Source: Ifrita kowaldi (lineage: Eukaryota; Chordata; Aves; Passeriformes; Cinclosomatidae). Taken from it: DNA of 64,000 bases. The notes beneath the pieces were generated by a model. That model did no database searches and had not been told where the DNA came from. It saw only the letters and a list, made by a program, of their open reading frames with translations. This document shows, piece by piece, positions 57,865 to 64,000 of this stretch. Position numbers and translations under genes: made by a program. Location of the stretch: assembly GCA_013398055.1 (NCBI GenBank), contig VZRS01002799.1, positions 481,845-545,844 on the forward strand. The letters run 5' to 3'. Positions within the stretch are counted from its first letter, which is position 1. Each line of letters opens with the position of its first letter.

Positions 57865-60800
57865 GGAGATCAGAAAAACATAAATTGCAGTATATCTTCA
57901 AAGTGTTTGAGGTTGTTTGCCACATGACTCATACCGACTTTAATGGGAGTCACATGCTAAACTCCCATGCAACACTTGGAAAGTTTTACAGTGCCACTGC
58001 TTTGCGCAAGAGCTCTGAATGAAAAGCTACTTTTGTTTTCCTGCTCCACAGCACTGGCATTGTCCAAATCCCAGCCCTCCGGTAGTAGAGAGCTGGGACA
58101 GAGTGAGAAAAATCCAGCTGGGGAGGCAGCACTTCTGCCAGGCTTCCCTGACTCCCGCCTGCCGTCCCTCCCCACCTGCTAGCACAGCAGGCAGGTGAAA
58201 TCAATGCTGCGTCAGTGCCTAGGAAACCCGGCCAGAGCCTCCCTGAAAAACAGAGACAGGCTGATGATGGGTCTGGCACTGAGGTATTTACATTACCTCT
58301 CCTGTTACTAGTGCCTGCCACTTAGCTGCCCTCTTTTTTGCAGGGTTACGTGTATTTTCAGTGGTGCCTGTCTCTCCCCTCGTAGTTCGCAGTAAAGCTT
58401 CTTGTTATAGACCCTTAAAGTCATTGCCAATATCTTGCCATTATCTTGAAATACAGCGATATAGCTATCATTGGGAAACAAAGGGGGAATTATTTTTTCT
58501 GTTGAGGAAAGAGCTCGCCTGGCAAGATGCAGGGTTCTTCCGTTTTGAACAAGAAAAAGAGCAAAATCTCCTGCCCTTCCCCACCCTCCTCCCCTGGAAC
58601 AGGTCATGTATTAGTCTGCTGTCAGGTTAAATGGCTGAGTGTGATTTAGAGGGATAAAAACCATGTTAAAGCAAACTAAGAGCAGATTGTTCCAAGTGCA
58701 CACATGGCTAATCCTTGCCTAGGACTAGGCAGCCTGGGCACTGCCGATATGAGAATCTCTCCGGATTTCTTTGAAGTATGGGCAAGTATATTAAAGTTGG
58801 AGGAAAGCACCGACTCCTTCAGGTGGTGATTTGTGTTTATTGGCTGTGATTTTTATGAGTTGGGGAAAGAGGTAGAAATGCCAGCGTATGGTATTTGAAA
58901 TGTACGGGGTTGGTGTAAGAGACCGTTTCACGACCAGGGGAAGGTGACAAAGCCCTTTCAGACGAGTGTTTTTCAGCGTTCACTAATGTTGCTGCATAAA
59001 GGGTCCGGGTGCTAATGCTGCCTTTAATGGTGTAAGTGTAAAGCCGTGAATCATCCACCCGACGATTACAGCAATACATCCTCGGCCACTCAGAGCCGGG
59101 ACCCTGCAGCATTTTAAAACACTTGCTTTAATCAGCCTTTCAGTGCTGTGGGTGGGATGAGGGATCCGTACAGACAATGCCTTCTGCTGTATCCCCCCTG
59201 CACTGCTTTGTTGTCTTCCTTACTTTTTGGGGTGTTGCCTCATCCTAATTAGGGAGGGAAGCAGAGGCCATGCCGAATAACAGCTGGCCCATAGCAGTTT
59301 CCTCTATCTGCCATTGTCAAGCCACATTCGCTAGTGAGTTATGCATGCCTTGAGCGGGAAAGAAAAAACACATGGGATGTAAATCTGGCAGTCAAGGACC
59401 CAGTGAGGTTCCTCAGTGGTTTCAGCAAGCCATTTATGCAAGCAGGAGCTGCGGGAGCAGGTCTCAGCAATACACCTTCAGCATGACAGCGACAGCAGTG
59501 CTGCAGTGGCTTCCCATGCATATGGCTATTTTTCTGCCTGGAAATGTTGCACAGATAGGATTGAGGATTTTGGATATTTTTCCAACAGCCCAGCTGGCAT
59601 TTTGTCCCTGCTGGATATCCAGAAATGCTGGACAGAGGGCCACTGCCTTGCAAATAAATCATCTCTGCGATGCACGTGCCATGAGGCCAGCGTGGCTGGG
59701 ATGTTTATCACACAGGCTCTCTCCTACCCTACAGATGGCCTGTACAGATGCAGTAAATCAGCCCCATCCTGACGTGCCCGATGCAGCACATCTGGGCAGC
59801 GCATGCTGGGAAAGCCAGCCCAGAAGTGCTCCCTCCCCAGGGGCTGCACACAGGCAGCCCCCCCCCACACACACTGCTGGCCTTCTTGGCCCACTATTCA
59901 GAGTGTCACCCTGCAGGGAAGCTGAGAGGAGGCTGGAAATCTCTTCATCTGTTTTATTTTCCAGCCAAACGTTTCTTCAGCCGCTTCTCTTCTCTTAACA
60001 AAGCAGGAAAGTGAGCGAGGTGTTGGCAAAGTCTGGGAGCATCCCTGCCCAGCCCCCACACTGCATCCCCCCAGCCAGCACTGCAGGACCACCCATCCCA
60101 TCCCCTGCTTTCTCCTTCCTCATCCCCTAAAGTTTGGCAAGACTGTCTAAGGGGTAGAGTTTAAATGGCCCTGTGTGGAAGGAGGGCTGGCATGAAAGCT
60201 GTCCCATCTGGAGGTGTGTGTCTCAAAATCAAGATGGGGAGGTGAGGGGGGAGGCCAGCAGGGAGAAAGGGGGTGGGTTCGCACTTGTCCACAATGACAA
60301 GTGCCAGCACAAGAGCAGTGTACCGAGGGGCAAAGGCTGGAGGTGAGGTGGGTGCTCCCCTGGGATCCCCTTGGCACAGGGACCTGAGGCAAGCCCCTGA
60401 AGCCCTGCAAGGCCCCTGTCAGCTTTCATCCCCATATGAAAGCACGAATTTCAGTAACCCCTTCAACTGGTGAGCCAGTGCACCCTTTGCTGCACCAGAA
60501 TCCCAGACAGGGCATGAGGATGTCTCTTCAGTCCTGTGGCCAAACCTTCTGCAGGTACAGCTCAATATGGGCAGCATTTGCTTGTATGATTGCTTTCATT
60601 TTATTTCTTCCTTCACATACTTTTCTGGGAAATAGTCTGCCTGACCTTGACAGCTGGCTGAAAAATTTGGTTGCACGGTTTCTTGGCACAACGTGCAGAA
60701 TTTGTCTGAAGCAGACTGTTTCATAGGAAACATTGACTATTGCCACCAATTTTTTTGAGAGGGAAATGTTGAGATGTTTGGAAAAACTACAACTATTTGT

Positions 60801-63247
60801 GGTCAATTGTCAGTCCTCTTGCCGTGCTAAAGCCTCCCCATACAAGGCGATTATTTTAAATACTAGAATACGCGAAATATTTGGATAGTCAAAACAAAAT
60901 CATCAGTGGTCTCCAAGGAAAATGGTTTCAATGTTTCAAAAAATTCTATAGGTGATTCACAATAGTCATTGGTTTATTAGGTTTTAGGGTGAAAGTATTA
61001 TGTTAAAATTGTGCTCAAATAAAAAAGATCAGCATAACAACCCAGGGATGTCAAATAAAATCAGATGTTGGGGGCTTCTCTTTGTTCTTCACTGTAGTTT
61101 TACAGCACTTGATTTCAGGGCATCCAGTGCATCTCTGCATACATGTGAGAGAAGTATGGTCATAGCTGTGTGTGTATATGTTATCAGATATTTAGCCAGA
61201 TTTAGGAAGTAAGAGATATGGAAGGGACCTCAATTCAGCCAAGGGGAACACAGGCACACTGTATTGCTCATTTTGTTGAAAAATTGGAAGAAATTAATGT
61301 GTTGAGTAAGACAGTGAAAGTCACATCAGCCACTAGATTATAATTATTAATGGAGAACCTGCTGCATGGACAACCTACTAAGGTCTTCTCCTTCTTAGAG
61401 GGGCCTAACCAATGAGTTAGGAAGTGCTTTGTTTTCTGGATTAATGAATATTTATGTCACTAATGAAAAAAGGCTTTAGCAGAAAAGGCTCAGCTTATCC
61501 TGGAGCACACAGATCCCAATGGTTGGATTGCAGTCCTAGGGGTGGGCTGAATCCTCTCAGGCAGACGGTGGATGTAAGGTTGGGTTTCCAATAAATATTG
61601 ACTGCTCCCTGAGCTGAACTGGGCACAAGGAAATTTTGCAGGAAGTTTGGTGAATCCAGCTTTTACTCCCTCAGCTTTTGTGATATGAACAAAAATCAGC
61701 ATTTTATAGTTTAGGTTGTTTTACTAAAATTGAAAATTATCTTTTCTTCTTTTTACTTTGATGAGGGAAAGCAAGTAAAAATTATTTTACGTTGGTCTGA
61801 CCCTATATTTAGGTTTTTCTTCAGATCATCTGATGGACCAAAAGGCTGAATCAAAAAGTTGATCGAAAGTTATTCCTCTAGTGCTACCCTGAGCCCACAG
61901 TGCTTGTCAACATCTTTCCTTTTAAAGATGCCAACTGGCTTCTTCTCCCATGTAAATCTGTTTTGCTGTCCAGATACAAACTGGAAATCTATCACATCTA
62001 AGCCTACAGTTTGATGACCAGTTATTTCATTAACATGGAATAAATGGAGAAAAAAAGTCATTACTCTTCTGTTGGTCATACCTGGTATCCTCCAAGGAGG
62101 TATTTATGTGTGAGAGAAGTTCATTGGCTTAGCTGGGATGTTTATTACTGTCCTTTGTATAATAAAGCCATCAGTCAGGAGGGAAAGGGGCGAGGGAGAA
62201 GGGAGAGCCAAATCATTGCAGGAGAATTTATGCGTAGATAGTTTTATATTGCTTTCCTTTTATTTTCAAATGTTGATTGGAGTATGAGGTCCAATAAGAT
62301 ATACAGCCCTGTAGCCATACACATGTGTTGTTATAATGCAGCCTTTCATTCAAAAAGGCTGGCAGTGCTTAGGGTGGCAGATTTATTGTGTGTACTGCAG
62401 GTTAAGGATCATAGGTCATTTTGCAAATATCCTTTTCAGGTGTCTGCAAATTCCCGTAAAAACACACATAAAGTGCAAGAACACTCAGAAGAGTTATTTT
62501 TTATTACCTTCCTAACTCAGAGCCCAGATGAAAACAAGATAAACATGTCCTTACTGGGAACACTGGGAATGAGTTAGCCTCTCAAGCTGGGAGTCCTCTG
62601 CTGTCCTAGATGGCTGCAGCACCAGAAGTTATCTCTTCCCACCAAGTAGGCCTCTATTTCATTTCACAAGATGCCATAGCAGACCATAAACATCCTCACT
62701 CATGAGCAAAGTCTGCTTTTAACTCCTGCTCAGCCCATGTACCTTCACCAAGAGGCAGCACAACCAGCCCGACCACTTTTTAAAAGGCTGCCCTGACCCC
62801 ACTACCCACACATACAATGCTCAATGGGACACTTAACTGTATCCAGCCTGAATTTTAAATTATTTTTGATCGATTATGCAGATGATCAGGCAGTAGCTAA
62901 TGTGGGGCCAGGCATGCAGGGCTGGCCATGGGCATGGTTCTGAGGAGAGCTGCCAGCCCCCATGCAGAGGGGTCCCCCACCTCCCCAGGGTGGCCTGGCC
63001 ACAGGGCAGCCCTCCAGCATCTGCAGGGTCCCTGCTCAAAGAGCTTCCTTGGTGCTGGCCAAAGCCACCCCGCTGCCTTGTCAGCCCTGGCAACAATGGG
63101 GACTCGTCGTGGTGCCAGCTGCCCTCCGGTGTCACCATCTTGGGGCCAAAGGCACTGCAATAAGTCATATTCTGCCCCTTCCCTCAGGAGGGAAAGGCTC
63201 AGAGCCACACTGACAGATTGTATGGGCTCCCCTGCTGCAAGTGGGCA
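57865..63247. other. Unique sequence, no gene seen
   Basis: No exon or repeat was recognised. The blocks 58340-58520 and 58890-59110 keep several CpGs in otherwise ordinary DNA (for example CATCCACCCGACGATTACAG near 59050) and could be conserved elements. The stretch 59372-59998 has an open plus frame of 208 codons without any family likeness and with a second frame open beside it, so coding is unlikely. 62880-63240 is GC-richer with frames open on both strands. Confidence 0.45.
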
Positions 63248-63510
63248 ACTCCCACCAGAATTCCCATTGCAATTCCCTTCGCAATTCTTAGTGTGATTTC
63301 CAATGCAATTCCCAGTACATTTCCCAGTTCAATTTCCACTGGGATGCCCATTGCAATTCACTTCGCAACTCCCAGTGCACTTCTCACTGATTCCCAGTGC
63401 AATTCCCAGTGCAATTTCCACTCTGATTCCCACTGTGATTCCCCTTGCATTTCCCAGTGCACTTCTCACAGTGATTCCTTTTGCAATTCCCACTGCAATC
63501 CCCAGCAGCA
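63248..63510 (+). repeat. 12-bp minisatellite with 84-bp higher-order period
   Basis: About 21 units of a 12-bp motif, consensus ATTCCCAGTGCA, lie head to tail, with one 10-bp unit (63380-63389) and a 13-bp last unit. Every seventh unit carries the same variants: CATTGCA then CTTCGCA at 63260 and again at 63344; ATTTCCACT at 63332 and 63414; CTTCTCAC at the 11th and 18th units. So the array is three ~84-bp blocks (63260-63343, 63344-63425, 63426-63510). Since 12 is a multiple of 3, several frames stay open with 4-residue periodic peptides; these are by-products. Confidence 0.9.
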
Positions 63511-64000
63511 CCCCAGGGCTGGCCCTGCTGGTCCATCACTGAGCACGGGTTTTATCTCAGCCTTGGCAAGGCCTGTGGCAGTGGCCAGTCCCGAGAGATG
63601 AAAAGGACCCGATGACTTTTTTTTCCTAATGTAAGATCTGGCAGCCGAGCTAGCCAGGGGCATTAGTGGCATAACATGAATAATAGTTTCTGACAGAAGG
63701 AGGTCACACAGCCCATTTCAGTCTGTCCACCTACGTGGAGGAAAGAAGCATGACGAGGCAGGAACACTAAGTTCTTGTCTGAGTTTTCTGACTGTTCACT
63801 GTGCTACTGTAGATCCTTTGGCACCCATTCAAGCTTCATTGCATGTTAATTGGTGTAGCTGGTAAGACTTCTTTTTTTTAAACCAAAAAAAGCAGTATTG
63901 CTGACAAGGTGCCTCAGTTCCCTTCCAATATAGGTTTTGGCTGTAATTGTGGAAAGTCTCCTTTTTTTGTGAAAACAATGTCATCTTACTAGTTTAGTTC
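63511..64000. other. Unique sequence to window end
   Basis: No gene is recognisable. Short poly(T) and poly(A) runs occur near 63618, 63870 and 63963. Confidence 0.55.

Noticed and set aside
59372..59998. A 208-codon plus frame.
   Set aside because: A second plus frame (59416-59772) is open over the same bases and neither resembles a known protein.
61205..61245. A possible CR1 tail (GATATGGAAGGGACCTCAA).
   Set aside because: Only about 15 bases resemble CR1 and the following sequence does not continue the match.
63248..63510. A CRISPR-like array.
   Set aside because: The units are contiguous 12-bp repeats without spacers, in a vertebrate genome.
63303..63601. Periodic proline/isoleucine- or serine/cysteine-rich proteins.
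   Set aside because: They are translations of the 12-bp minisatellite, where any frame without a stop in one unit stays open.

Overview
This window is a piece of vertebrate nuclear DNA, almost certainly from a bird and most likely a songbird (Passeriformes). The evidence is its repeats. There are several 5'-truncated CR1 LINE copies ending in the avian ATTCTATGATT-type 3' tail. One SINE joins a tRNA-Ile-like head to a CR1 tail, the architecture described for the zebra finch TguSINE1 family. There are three solo LTRs of avian endogenous retroviruses, and a fourth retroviral insertion whose primer-binding site fits tRNA-Trp, the primer of the avian leukosis/sarcoma group. I found no convincing protein-coding exon, no functional RNA gene, no CRISPR array and no bacterial feature. 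The many short open frames look like chance frames or lie inside repeats. The window is best read as intergenic or deep intronic sequence.

Layout. 1-5,600: a CR1 3' scrap, a minus-strand solo LTR (749-1410), a minus-strand CR1 (1601-2420), a GC-rich CpG-bearing block (3670-4110) and another minus-strand solo LTR (5030-5581). 5,600-16,000: unique AT-rich DNA with simple repeats, a strong short hairpin (7728-7772) and a G-quadruplex-prone tract. 16,043-16,689: a second copy of the first LTR family. 18,300-18,960: a much older CR1. 23,339-23,883: remains of an alpharetrovirus-like provirus, with a 5' LTR, a tRNA-Trp primer site, a single N and a 3' LTR. 25,500-28,700: a purine tract and a CR1. 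33,100-36,100: AT-rich sequence with a cluster of homeodomain and octamer motifs, then the SINE. 36,100-48,500: unique sequence with small ancient repeat scraps and microsatellites. 48,570-55,037: two blocks each present twice in direct tandem and separated by exactly one N. 56,563-56,903: a 341-base gap of Ns. 57,000-64,000: unique sequence ending in a 12-bp minisatellite with an 84-bp higher-order period.

The points most worth attention concern structure and assembly. All three single-N junctions sit at duplicated sequence. Two of them (51061 and 54396) look like unmerged overlapping contig ends, so the doubled 2.5 kb and 0.64 kb blocks are probably false duplications. The third (23665) sits between two diverged LTRs of one provirus, so the internal part of that provirus is probably missing from the assembly. 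I did not find evidence for a new gene system.
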